In this document: positions 1-10,712 of the stretch, piece by piece
How the letters are laid out: each line of letters opens with the position of its first letter
Position numbering within the stretch: position 1 is the stretch's first letter
DNA from: Nomia melanderi
Taxonomy: Eukaryota > Arthropoda > Insecta > Hymenoptera > Halictidae
DNA length: 64,000 bases
Reading direction: 5' to 3'
NCBI RefSeq assembly: GCF_051020985.1
Contig: NC_135012.1
Coordinates: 10,108,451 to 10,172,450 of the forward strand
Made by a program: the position numbers and the translations under genes
Notes under the pieces: generated by a model
Told to the model about the DNA's origin: nothing
What the model saw: the letters and a program-made list of their open reading frames with translations, nothing else
The model's database searches: none

Positions 1-3000
1 CAGAAAAATTTTGAAATAAAAATACTCTTCGTATTTTTAGCTAAATATTACATCAATTATTTATTTCAACTCGAAGAAATTGTTTAATAAATTCACTGTT
101 AAAATAAATGACATTAGAGCTTATAGATAACAATAAAGGTTATAATTTCTATCTATATACGAAAATTCTAATATATATGAAAATAAAATATTCCTGTTAA
201 CGCAAAAAAAAAACTTTATGCACTAATCTACTAATTTAAGACAGAAGTGCACTTTCTTGAGAAAAAGATGCGTTAAAATTCTATTTTATAATCCGTTGCA
301 TGTCTTCGTAATTATTGAATGAACCCGCATTGCTTCACGCTGCGATATTCACTTATACGGTAGTTTCATGAATGAACTATCAATAGTAAACGTACGCACG
401 CCGCACGTGGCGAACGATGCTGTTCAATTGATCAATGAACTACATTTTTTTTTCCCCCTCCTTTTTTGTGCATTTTAGTTTCCAACGTAGCCGGTTGCGT
501 GTGGTCCGCTCACGCCGACGGCACGCAATTTATAAAACGCTTATTGCATTTACTTACTCGGGTCAACTGTCATATACCGAACGTGAAAATGTGGCGTACG
601 ACACACGACGTGATAAACGCTAATTTATTTATGTTCTGCGCTTGAAATGCCACGTCAAAGGCACACGTTCCATTAATTCAATTTTTAAACATCGTACGCA
701 TTCCATTGATATGTACACGTTCCGACAGGCGCTTGTACATTTCCACTGTACTGTGTTCGATTTTTAACCGTTAGTTCAATTTAAAACTGTCGTGCAATTG
801 CAGTGATCTATTTCTAATTTTTTTATGAAAATTAGAAGAATATATTAATTGAGATTTGAAGCGTTTCTTATTTTTGTTATATCTGTACAAATGTACAAAT
901 TTATTTTTCAATTTGTCAAACCTAAACTTTGTCGAAAACTTAATCTCATCGAATTAGCCTGAAATTCATTTATGTATTCTTAAACAATATTCGACTGTTT
1001 TTAGTTTTGTATTGTTTCTGATATGCCAAAAGTGTTATATATGTATGCAAATCTGTCAACATTTTTAAAGTATTTTTTAATAATCGGTAAAACGAAATAT
1101 GTTTTGAAAGGACCTTATTATTTTAATAAATTTTCAATTGATTTATTGTTTCCAAAGTGAACTTCTGTTGCCCGATTTATGGTTGATAGAAAAATTACTT
1201 GGTAGAAAAATTTAATAGTATATGAAATAAATCCATTTTTGTTTACGATGGAAAACATCTAAAATATTTAAAAACGTTATATTAACGTTAATGTTCACTA
1301 TAATAGTACTTCAGAAAAATATTTAATATCATTAATTAATAATGTATTTAGCACTCGTTCCTTAATATTAATTATGTTACTTACATAACTAGTAACATCC
1401 AAATCGAGCGCCAATTTATTTTATATTACTTGAATTACAGTACTTATAGCTCAGCTAATTAGGTTCGATTTCTTGATAATTTCTTATCTCATTTTGTTCG
1501 ATTAAAGAAAAACTTGTGTCCTCTATCTGAATTTTCTCAGCATCCATTACTAATACACAATATACCTTAATGAAACAATATCTTATGTTATATATTGTAT
1601 ATAATTATATGTTATGTTATAATAATGTAATTAATGAAACTATATCTTTATTTCATAAATTCTTTCAAATGATTATTTATTTACAGCCCACTTCCTTGAC
1701 GTTCTTGTACTATACACATAAAGATGTAGATGTAATCCTTAACGTTCCCTAATTTTCTTAGTAAATACTCATTTCATCCATAAAACAACAGAATATTGAT
1801 TAAGGAAACATTTATAGAACTCAATATAACAAAACAGAAAATATATCTCAAGATACGACAAACATAATAAATAAAAATGAAAACAAATTTTTTCACGTTT
1901 CCACATAATGGAACCCTTCGATTATTACGGATTAACCTCTTATTTCGAATTTCCCCTGACATTCAAAGGGTTGAACTAGTGAAATACTGGTTCAATCAGA
2001 TTTCAATTCACGAAAAAACCACACGAACTTCGTCCGATACCTAATATAAACTGAAGTTACTAAAAAACCTTAAACATCGAATCTCTTTTTAAAGGGAGAT
2101 AAATAAATTAAGTGTCGGCCTATAAAAATGTAAATCAGAAGCCTGTAGCGGCGTACAATAAAAAATATATTTCGCTACGGCGAAAAATAGCTCGGCGTAC
2201 TTACACGTTCCTGATTCCATCAATTTTATAAGCGATCGTTGATCCTCGATGCGATAACGATTATCGGACGGGCTATTCAGTTAAAAGGTTGTCGCGGTTT
2301 TTTTGTTTTGAAATTTCACTCGAATATTCGCATGGAGCATTTCTCCGTTTTTGTATAATTGGACCATGTTGATGCGTGGCACAGAAGTCGACACACTCTT
2401 TTATTACGGGTTCCGCTTTTGATCGATCGATAATGAGAATCGGCGTGAGTATCGCACACATGCGCCGGCCGTATTGAAACCATTAAAGCGCGCAGGAGAT
2501 ATTTTAATTGAACCAGCTTACGCACGATTCGTCTCGATGCATGAACTTCCTTATAACTCGAGATCGAATACGGTCATCTCTGCGCTTCGCTGGCAATCGA
2601 TGCGATTGCAAATTATTCCGCCATATCGTCGATCAACGTTCCCAGATTTCCGGAGAATTTTGTTTTACTTCTTCTATCGGTTTCAAATCGGACGTGAAAA
2701 GAGACGAGCACGGTGAGCGTAATATCGTCGGATTACTGTAAAAAATACGCGACCGAAGTAACGGGTGATGTTATTTAAATAAAAAGGAGTATTTCGGTTG
2801 ATGTAGTTTAGACTACGAGTGCAGCCGAAGAGGATGCTGTTATTAAAAATGAATTGAACTAATTTAAAACTACTCTAATTGTAGTATTCGTGACTCTGTA
2901 TGATTTAATTCTATGAAAATATAAATTGATCACATAAAGCTTCTTTATAATGAAATGCATGAGTTATTAATATACAATGTTGAGACAGTAAAATAGAGAC

Positions 3001-4977
3001 ATGGAAGGACGGTATAATAATATAAACATATAATACAAAGTATAATTTAAAGTTTATTATATTAAAAAAATGTAATATAGTTTCATGATGACTGGTTATA
3101 ACTTATTTTACAAAGAATGGAATAAAAGAAAAATCACTTTTATATTCTACTATATTGTAGGTAAAATAAAGATGGTTATTTCATTATTCACTAACCAATT
3201 CTGTACATGTATTCGTTTACATTGATAGATCCTCGAGAAACACGCCGATTACGCATAATCGATTAAATAATACACGGAGATTTCTCCTTTTTGTTGCAGA
3301 TATTCATTATTCCGTCCGTAGAATGCTGATAGCCGCTGTTTATATAATTTGAATAGGTAAGCATCTAACGTTTCACCGGAAAAACCGTCGGGCACGAGCT
3401 GACAACGCGTGCGTGAAAGCCTCCGGGATATTAAAATGTTATAAATGATTACTTCGCGCGATTCACACGAAAGATAAACTTTCTCGTCTGAATATAGCTC
3501 ATTAACCGGCAGTGTTAAAACTCGGCCGACGTATAGGTAACCGTTTTTACGAGGCACCATCGTTTAAAGGGAATTATAACGATGTCTGTCTACATGCTTG
3601 AAAGTGGACCGTTTAATGCGGCTGGCGTACGACTTTGTGTGTTGTATAGTGTCGAAGCAAATGCGATTCCTTAGCACTACACATGTGGCGCGCATTATTT
3701 TAAAGACATGCGACACTGACGCGCTCGGGATAATTATACGATGTCACAATTTTCTTTATTCTTACATTCGTCAATCCCGAGGAATGCTCCTCAATATTCA
3801 TACCGTGTACACAAGGACACATGGGCGACATTTAATACAGAAACCACTACCAACATGAATAATTAGCTTATTTTGTACTTGATGGAATCGTACAAATAGT
3901 AATGACCGAAATTATTTGAAAGATTAATAGTTTCGCTTACTTAATGTGAAATTTGAAGAAATTTAAAGAAATTTAGAATTTAAAAATATGTATTCTTATA
4001 ATGTTTATACGAAATGTATGCCGATTATATTAAATGTTTGGTAGTTTTAGCGTTAAACGATAATTTAGTACCAAATATAAAACACCGTTTATCTCTGGTT
4101 TTATAATGAAGAATAGGTAGAAATAAAATTGAAGAGCTATAACTATCTTACAATACGATGGTCAGAACATTTTAATATATTTTTGGTAAAATTAGTGTAG
4201 AATTAGTTTGACAGATACTGTTATTAATTCTACGATATATTAAATTTCATAATCTATTGTAACATTAGAAACCTTCGTGTTTAATTTTAAATGTTACTAT
4301 ATAAAATCGTAAAAAACGTCCATTTTCGATTATATTTCACTTATAAAATGATATATATTTTTATATCATTTCGTTACATTTTTACAGTCTTACTAAAAAA
4401 GTATTTTCTCAGACAAATTGGTGTGCACCATCATGTTAATAACAACTCACAGAATAAACGTAATCGAACTTCGATAAGTAAAGTCGCATATGTATACATT
4501 ACATATGGAAACAACAATAATAAAACTTTGATTTGTACATACGTAAAAATAAATTTCGATTTGTAGAGTTTGGGCTTCTGAATTCGAATTGTAGAGGTAA
4601 AAATACATACTAAACACGGGGCGCATAATTCTAGTTACAGAGTTGTTGCATTTCAAGGTATAGAAGTTTTTACGGCGGAGCGGAAGGGGATGAAGGAACT
4701 TAACGAGTTATAAAGGTTCGAGTTACCGTGGTCCGACCGTATTGTGTTTTATACTCTATACAACGATGATTTTACTACCTCACCAGCAACAAGCTGAGAA
4801 GTTTATTACTTCGCTTTTGCTCCATCCGAGCAGGAATATTCAGAAAATATCGGCGACGTGAATTGTACAATAAAATACACAGCCATCAAACTCTGAACGG
4901 TAATCCAGAGCTAAAAGCAGAAGTTGCCGCGTGTCGCGCGATGTATCGATAGCTCGCTGCGTCCCTGACGTTTACAG
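1..4977. other. AT-rich intergenic region, no gene seen
   Basis: I see no convincing coding exon, RNA gene or mobile element here. Base composition is strongly AT-rich except for two modestly GC-richer patches, about 2200-2740 and 3230-3860, holding short open frames of up to 103 codons with no recognisable protein. The DNA just before 4978 (about 4660-4977) is GC-richer and is the likely promoter or 5' leader of the following TTLL gene. It contains a plausible splice acceptor (tttacag) ending at 4977. Confidence 0.6.
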
Positions 4978-5121
4978 GTCGGCGGGACCGTGGCGAAGTC
5001 ACGGATTGATAAAAGTGAGGATACGAGCGTTGATAACGTCGGGCTTCCGCGTAGCTTCCTCAAGCTGAAATCAACCACGGATTCTCATGCGTTTTGCCGT
5101 AGATGTTACAGATTATTCGGA

Positions 5122-6828
5122 ATGGACGTAATCGCCTACAATCACCACGAGATCGCGAGCATCGGAAATAGCATCGATGGAGGTGAGGTCGAGGCCCAGT
5201 ACGAGGACGAAGTGGAGGACATACTGCCATACATCGACATCGACCGAACCCACCTGACGATCGATCAGCTGACCGCTGCCGGTGGCGAGAAGATGATGCC
5301 GTTCAGGAAGAGCCTATTCCCGAACGTCGCGCCGTACATCGTATTCCAGTCGTTCGACTATAAGGGACCAACAGCGCCGTACGAAGTAACGAGACACCTG
5401 AGGTGGCGCTTAAGCACGATCACACCATTAATAGTACGTCGTACCTTGGTGAACTCAGGTTTCCAGCTGACGAAGAAGTCGCAGAAATGGTGCGGCACGT
5501 GGGGCAAGCACATGAAGTCGGTCTGCTTCAAGACCCTGAAGGAGTGGCAGAAGATCAACCACTTCCCGGGTACGTTCCAGATCGGCCGCAAGGACCGTCT
5601 CTGGCGGAACCTCAGCTGGATGATGATGAAGCACGGCATAAGGGAGTTCGGCTTCGTTCCGAGGACGTTCGTACTACCTCAGGATCTCAATTGCTTCCGG
5701 CAAGTGTGGAAGAAATTGAGCGGGCACAAGGAGAAGTGGATCGTGAAGCCGCCGGCGTCCGCCCGGGGGACCGGCATCAAGGTGGTGCACCGCTGGTCCC
5801 AGATACCAAAGAAACGCGCCGTGGTCGTGCAACAGTATTTGTCCAGGCCGAAGCTGATCAGCGGCGCGAAGTTCGACCTCCGGCTGTACGTGCTCGTCAC
5901 CAGCTTCAACCCGTTGAGGATATACCTCTACCCGGACGGGCTGGTGCGATTCGCCTCGGTCAAGTACAACGACGACATTAACTACCTCAGCGACCGCTTT
6001 ATGCACTTGACCAATTACAGTATCAATAAGACCAGCGCCACGTACACCAGCAACGACTGCGTCGACTCCTGTTCGGGCCACAAGTGGACGCTCAGGACGC
6101 TCTGGTCTTATCTCGAGAAAGAGCACGTGAACGTCTCGAAGCTGTGGGAGTCGATGAAGGACATCGTGGTTAAGACGATGATCGCCGTCGAGTCTCCGAT
6201 CACCACCCTGACGAGGACCAACACGACCTCGCGGTACTGTTGCTACGAGCTGTTCGGGTTCGACATACTGCTGGACGAGAACCTGACGCCGTGGCTGTTG
6301 GAAGTGAACATTTCGCCCTCGTTGCAGTCCTCGTCGCCCCTGGACATGGCCGTGAAGGGGCCGTTGATCAAGAATGTGTTCAACATTGTTGGGTATCAAT
6401 TGCCGAACAACCTGGCGGCGGAAGACGAGCAGAAGATAGCGCAGAAATATCAGTTGGACGTCGTGTGCCAGGACTTCAGGCTGCACAGGTCCATGCTCAG
6501 CTATCAGGAGCGGCACAAGCAGTCGATGTACGCGAACCTGAGGAACAGGGACGACTACATTGATGATATTATAGATGTCCTCACACCGGACGACGTTAGA
6601 CATTTAATAGCTTACGAGGACGAGGTGACGCAATTAGGCAAGTTCGAGAAGATCTTTCCTACGGTCGACAGCCACGAGTACTTGCAGTATTTCGACGTTC
6701 CCAGGTATTACAATATGCTGTTCGACGCGTGGGAATTTAAGTACAGCGATAACCGGGAGAAAGGTATATCGAGATTACAGAAACTATGCGAAACGAAGTA
6801 CCATTTGGCGCAGCAAGTGGACTGCTAG
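5122..6828 (+). CDS. TTLL4-like tubulin polyglutamylase, copy A (intronless)
   Basis: Predicted tubulin-tyrosine-ligase-like enzyme that adds glutamate to glutamate side chains of tubulin tails on axonemal or stable microtubules. From the ATG at 5122 it encodes 568 residues without introns. The TTL/ATP-grasp core is clear: WIVKPPASARGTGIKV (ATP-binding Lys about 209), then SGAKFDLRLYVLVTS, DGLVRFASVKY, FMHLTNYSINK, GFDILLDE (Asp about 381) and PWLLEVNISPSL (Glu about 394, Asn about 396). The C-terminal DVLTPDDVRHLIAYEDE and FEKIFPT blocks are typical of TTLL4. Reading is open upstream to an in-frame TGA at 4966, but the only extra start is a GTG at 4990. Because an acceptor-like tttacag ends at 4977, 44 to 48 more residues could be added from an unseen 5' exon. 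A polyadenylation signal AATAAA lies at 7055. The CDS is much more GC-rich than its flanks. Confidence 0.93.
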   Translation: MDVIAYNHHEIASIGNSIDGGEVEAQYEDEVEDILPYIDIDRTHLTIDQLTAAGGEKMMPFRKSLFPNVAPYIVFQSFDYKGPTAPYEVTRHLRWRLSTITPLIVRRTLVNSGFQLTKKSQKWCGTWGKHMKSVCFKTLKEWQKINHFPGTFQIGRKDRLWRNLSWMMMKHGIREFGFVPRTFVLPQDLNCFRQVWKKLSGHKEKWIVKPPASARGTGIKVVHRWSQIPKKRAVVVQQYLSRPKLISGAKFDLRLYVLVTSFNPLRIYLYPDGLVRFASVKYNDDINYLSDRFMHLTNYSINKTSATYTSNDCVDSCSGHKWTLRTLWSYLEKEHVNVSKLWESMKDIVVKTMIAVESPITTLTRTNTTSRYCCYELFGFDILLDENLTPWLLEVNISPSLQSSSPLDMAVKGPLIKNVFNIVGYQLPNNLAAEDEQKIAQKYQLDVVCQDFRLHRSMLSYQERHKQSMYANLRNRDDYIDDIIDVLTPDDVRHLIAYEDEVTQLGKFEKIFPTVDSHEYLQYFDVPRYYNMLFDAWEFKYSDNREKGISRLQKLCETKYHLAQQVDC

Positions 6829-8800
6829 GAGACTGAATTAGGGACGTAAATTCATCGCCGTCGGCGTCTTCCACGTTGACGGGATAACGACGAGAGCCGT
6901 CGATCCTTTCATTTTTTCTTTTTATATACGCTATACAGCATCTTGTTATATGTGAGTTACTATAGTACCGACGTACCGTTGTCACGAAACGATCGCATCA
7001 TGTGCCTTTTTCACGGTTGTGCAAATTTACTTTGATGTATTAAATCTCTATATTAATAAATCATTTTACAATGAAACGACGCATCGACGTAGTTTTCTTT
7101 TATTTTGTTTTCGTTGGTTTCTCGTTGTCGGACAGAGATTTTCATTCCACGCGAGAATGCGAGTTGACGGCGCGCAAGCGTGCGACAGGTTTGTATCGTT
7201 TTTGTAGGGATTTAAGTAGATAAGGAAATATTGTTTTGTGAACTAAACACTCGATATTCGAAAGTAAAATCATCATTAGATACAGAGAATTTATGTATGT
7301 ATATTGCCATCGAGAAGAGGAGTAACTTTTACTTGTACCGATGCTTGTTAATTACGGAAACTACGTACTTCATTTAAAAAACTTTTCATTGCATATTATG
7401 AAGTGTATAATTCCCTGCGTTCTGATTTAAATTTTCTAATTTTTCGTCTGAAATTTAATTAAAATATCCTATTCGCGTGTCTTATTAATATTTTTGTTAA
7501 TAGTGATATATTCTGTTTTGTTGCCGTAACAAACGTCTTATGTTCATTTACAAAACATAGTGGCTTGAAAAACTTGCTGCACATTATACCTTATCTTTCT
7601 TCGTACAGTATATTCGAGAAAAAGGAGACACATGTAAGAACAGTTCATGGAATATTTTCTTTGACAATTGAATAAGCTATTAATAAAAAATCAGTTACTT
7701 TTTGTATGATAACTAATTTTTCAATAATAGTGATCTCAATATCGTTTTTCTTTCGAAAGATAATTTTTGAATTATTTTTTAATTCCCTACATTGTAAAGG
7801 TTCGTATCCGGCGATTCAAGTTGTTTTTACTTGTTAAATGGTAATAAAGATAACTTTTTTGATACAGTGTTTAGGTTATTGTCTTATATAACATTCAATG
7901 ATAATGTTCAAATAAATATTTTAAACTATAATGTTTTTGCGAAAATCAAATTTTCCTGACTCATTCTCATTTATATGTCCCCTGTCTAACAATAATATTG
8001 TATTTATATTTATGTACAATTCTTCGTACTGTTTCGTACGACTGTTTGAACATCTGATTCGAATACATTAAATTTATTTCAACTAACGCATAAAATTGTT
8101 TTTGAAAAACCGGATTCCCCTTCCACGTGTATTTCCGTAGAGTCTATTTGTCACTTTGTATTTACTTATTTTAGAAATACAGGATTTATTTCGAATCACT
8201 CGAGGTTATACTATTGTGTTGCAATAACATTTTACCATTTAAACTAGTTGTAAGACAAACATCTTTTGGACAAATCTTATCTTCATTAATACCCTTACAT
8301 TTTTTAAATTAATTATTGACTATCAATTGCGATGGACCTTGTTTTATATTTATAATATTTTAAGAATCTCACAGCACTGGTAACAGATTTGAAATATTTA
8401 ACACAAATATTTCATAACTAACATTCTTCTATAAACAGTGCAAGATGATAAAATCATAAATGTAGTGTGCGAACATTTTTTTGAGCCACTGCTTTATCTT
8501 GATTTCGCATTTTTATTATTTAAACAAACTAAATTTAACGAAAGAATAATTATTTATCTTCACATCTCACTGTTACTGTAATTCACATTAAATCGATCAT
8601 TAAAATACCAATTCCAAGCGAAAGTGAACAAACTATCATCAACGATAACTGACAGTTACGTATAAAATACTTATCCACGTTATCCTCAAATTAAAAAGAA
8701 AATATCCCAAAATATGAAACTCAAAAATTCCATCTTCAATAGTAGCAACGAACTTCACGCGTAGAAATTAAATATTAGTTAAACCGCAATTGCACCATAG
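6829..8800. other. Spacer between the two TTLL genes
   Basis: About 2 kb of AT-rich DNA containing the 3' untranslated region of copy A (AATAAA at 7055-7060) and, towards its right end, the upstream region of copy B. I see no gene, repeat array or recognisable mobile element that would mark how the tandem pair arose. Confidence 0.6.
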
Positions 8801-8803
8801 CAA

Positions 8804-9005
8804 GTGATATTAAATAGACAACTTCCGACGGTGTGCCGCTCAAAATGCACACACTTCTCGCTTTCCCGCCGACCGTTCAGCCTAACCCGCCACAAATTTT
8901 CGGCCGGTCCATTAAAATTCCCGTCAGTTATTCTCCGCCAACATTCGACAACCACTTACCACCGATACCGAAGCTATTACCCACGAGACGCCGTCATTTG
9001 GAAAC
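8804..9005 (+). promoter_or_regulatory. GC-richer leader of TTLL copy B
   Basis: The 200 bases before the ATG at 9006 are markedly GC-richer than the AT-rich DNA before them and carry an open frame in another phase with no recognisable product. Most likely 5' untranslated sequence or proximal promoter. I see no convincing TATA box or initiator. Confidence 0.35.
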
Positions 9006-10712
9006 ATGACAATTCAGTCGACGCGAAACGCCCAAGCGAGCACGAGTTCCGGTGAGCTGACGCCAAGCGGTCGCTTCAAGGACGACGAAATGCACGCGTA
9101 CGTCGAGATCACTGAATTCCTGATAGCGGCTCCGAAGCCACGGATTACCGTCGCTCCGCGTCATTCGCTGTCAACCGGTGCAAACAAGCACCTAACCCTG
9201 CCGATGCGCAAGAGCCTCTTCGCCCATGTGCCGCCGTTCATCATCTTCCGGAACAGCGCGACAGCCGACAGGCTACCACCAGCGATCACGAAACACCTGC
9301 TCTGGTGGCGCGCGAAGAAGTCCTTCCCTAGGATCATCTCCTCGACGATCATGAAATCGGGGTTTCGCACGACCACCAAGCACTCGTCCAACTGGTGCGG
9401 GACCTGGTGCGACAGCAGACACGTTCGTTCTCAGCTGCGACACACCCAAGTGTTCTCCAAAGTGAACCTCTTCCCCAGCAGCGTCCAGTTCGGCGACAAA
9501 ATGTTGCTCTGGAAGAACTTCCATCGAATGAGGAGGAAGCACGGCGGCAAACACTTCGACTTCATGCCGTGGACGTTCATACTGCCGGAAGAGAGGGACT
9601 ATCTAAAGAGGTACATACAGAGGAACGGCGGAATATGGATCCTGAAGCCACCGTGCTCCTGCGCGGGACACGGCATTAAATTGGTCTCCCGTTTCTACGA
9701 AATACCTAACGGTCGTCCCCTAATCGCCCAACGCTACATCGCGAAGCCCAGATTGATCGATGGCGTCAAGTTTGACATAAGACTGTACGTGTTGCTGACC
9801 AGCATCGACCCGCTCCGAATTTACGTTTACAACGACGGCCTGGTGAGGCTGGCTACCGTCAAGTACGTCGATCATGTAGACACTTTATCTAATAAATTCA
9901 TGCACCTCACGAACACCAGCGTGAACAAGCGCAACCCTAGCTTCGAGCCCAATGACGACCCAACGAAGTGCAGGGGCAACATGTGGTCCTTGGGTTGCCT
10001 ATGGGAATACTTGTCCTCGGTTGAAGACGTTGATCCGATCGGCATCTGGACGAAGATCAAGGACATCGCCGTGAAAACCGTGATCTCTACTGAATCGTTC
10101 CTCGTCGACTCCTGGAGGAAACGTTCCATGTCCACGTATAATTATTATCAACTGTTCGGGTTTGACATCCTTCTGGACCAGCAGTGTCGCCCGTGGCTGC
10201 TCGAGGTGAATACGTTTCCTTCCATGCAGCCGGACACGCCGTTGTGCAGGATAGTCAAGTGTCAGTTGGCCAAGGATTACCTGAACCTGGTGGGTTTCCA
10301 CGTGCCGAATGTGCTGACCGGTATGGAATTGAGGACCTTGAGGAGGAATTACAAGGAGGACACCGTGTGCTACAACCAACAGCTGTACTCTAGCTCGTTG
10401 ACGTGGGCGGACAGGAGGAAGCAGTGCGCATTCTCGAAGGTGACTCGGAGAGAGTACTTGAAGCCGATCTTGAAGAACCTCACGCCCGGCGACGTGAGAG
10501 TATTGATACGGTACGAGGACGAGATCGCGAGGACCGGTCGTTTCGAAAAAATCTTTCCCACGTGCGAGACGCACAGGTATCTGGAGTTCTTCGACGAGGT
10601 CAGGTATTACGATCTACTCTTGGACGCTTGGGAGAACGAGTACGGGGAGAGTCGATCGAGAGGCGTCGAGAGACTTAGGAGACTGTGCAAGAAGAAGGTT
10701 CATTTGACTTAA
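9006..10712 (+). CDS. TTLL4-like tubulin polyglutamylase, copy B (intronless)
   Basis: Second tubulin ligase-like gene in tandem with copy A, also one uninterrupted frame of 568 residues, here with a proper ATG at 9006. The core aligns with copy A at roughly half identity by eye: RKSLF (68-72), WILKPPCSCAGHGIKL (Lys about 214), DGVKFDIRLYVLLTS, DGLVRLATVKY, FMHLTNTSVNK, GFDILLDQ (Asp about 387), PWLLEVNTFPSM (Glu about 400) and LTPGDVRVLIRYEDE. Metal and ATP residues are kept, so an active enzyme is plausible. The nucleotide loop differs (Cys-Ala-Gly-His-Gly instead of Ala-Arg-Gly-Thr-Gly), and the segment after LLEVN reads TFPSM instead of ISPSL, which could alter substrate choice. AATAAA lies at 10867. 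Family assignment is strong; polyglutamylase rather than another amino-acid ligase activity is inferred from TTLL4 similarity. Confidence 0.92.
   Translation: MTIQSTRNAQASTSSGELTPSGRFKDDEMHAYVEITEFLIAAPKPRITVAPRHSLSTGANKHLTLPMRKSLFAHVPPFIIFRNSATADRLPPAITKHLLWWRAKKSFPRIISSTIMKSGFRTTTKHSSNWCGTWCDSRHVRSQLRHTQVFSKVNLFPSSVQFGDKMLLWKNFHRMRRKHGGKHFDFMPWTFILPEERDYLKRYIQRNGGIWILKPPCSCAGHGIKLVSRFYEIPNGRPLIAQRYIAKPRLIDGVKFDIRLYVLLTSIDPLRIYVYNDGLVRLATVKYVDHVDTLSNKFMHLTNTSVNKRNPSFEPNDDPTKCRGNMWSLGCLWEYLSSVEDVDPIGIWTKIKDIAVKTVISTESFLVDSWRKRSMSTYNYYQLFGFDILLDQQCRPWLLEVNTFPSMQPDTPLCRIVKCQLAKDYLNLVGFHVPNVLTGMELRTLRRNYKEDTVCYNQQLYSSSLTWADRRKQCAFSKVTRREYLKPILKNLTPGDVRVLIRYEDEIARTGRFEKIFPTCETHRYLEFFDEVRYYDLLLDAWENEYGESRSRGVERLRRLCKKKVHLT

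Noticed and set aside
1441..1480. Possible tRNA from tagctcag and ggttcgattt motifs
   Set aside because: The two motifs lie too close together, and no acceptor stem or anticodon arm can be drawn.
3249..3560. 103-codon minus-strand frame
   Set aside because: Has an ATG but no recognisable similarity, no splice context and no codon bias like the real genes here.
5403..5981. 192-codon plus-strand frame overlapping TTLL copy A
   Set aside because: Wrong phase of a gene whose own frame contains all TTLL motifs.
5674..6603. 309-codon minus-strand frame opposite TTLL copy A
   Set aside because: It is exactly codon-registered with the real gene. The G/C-ending codons of the plus strand remove stops on the minus strand, and the peptide is low in known motifs.
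9999..10574. 191-codon minus-strand frame opposite TTLL copy B
   Set aside because: Same antisense shadow effect of the GC-rich coding strand.
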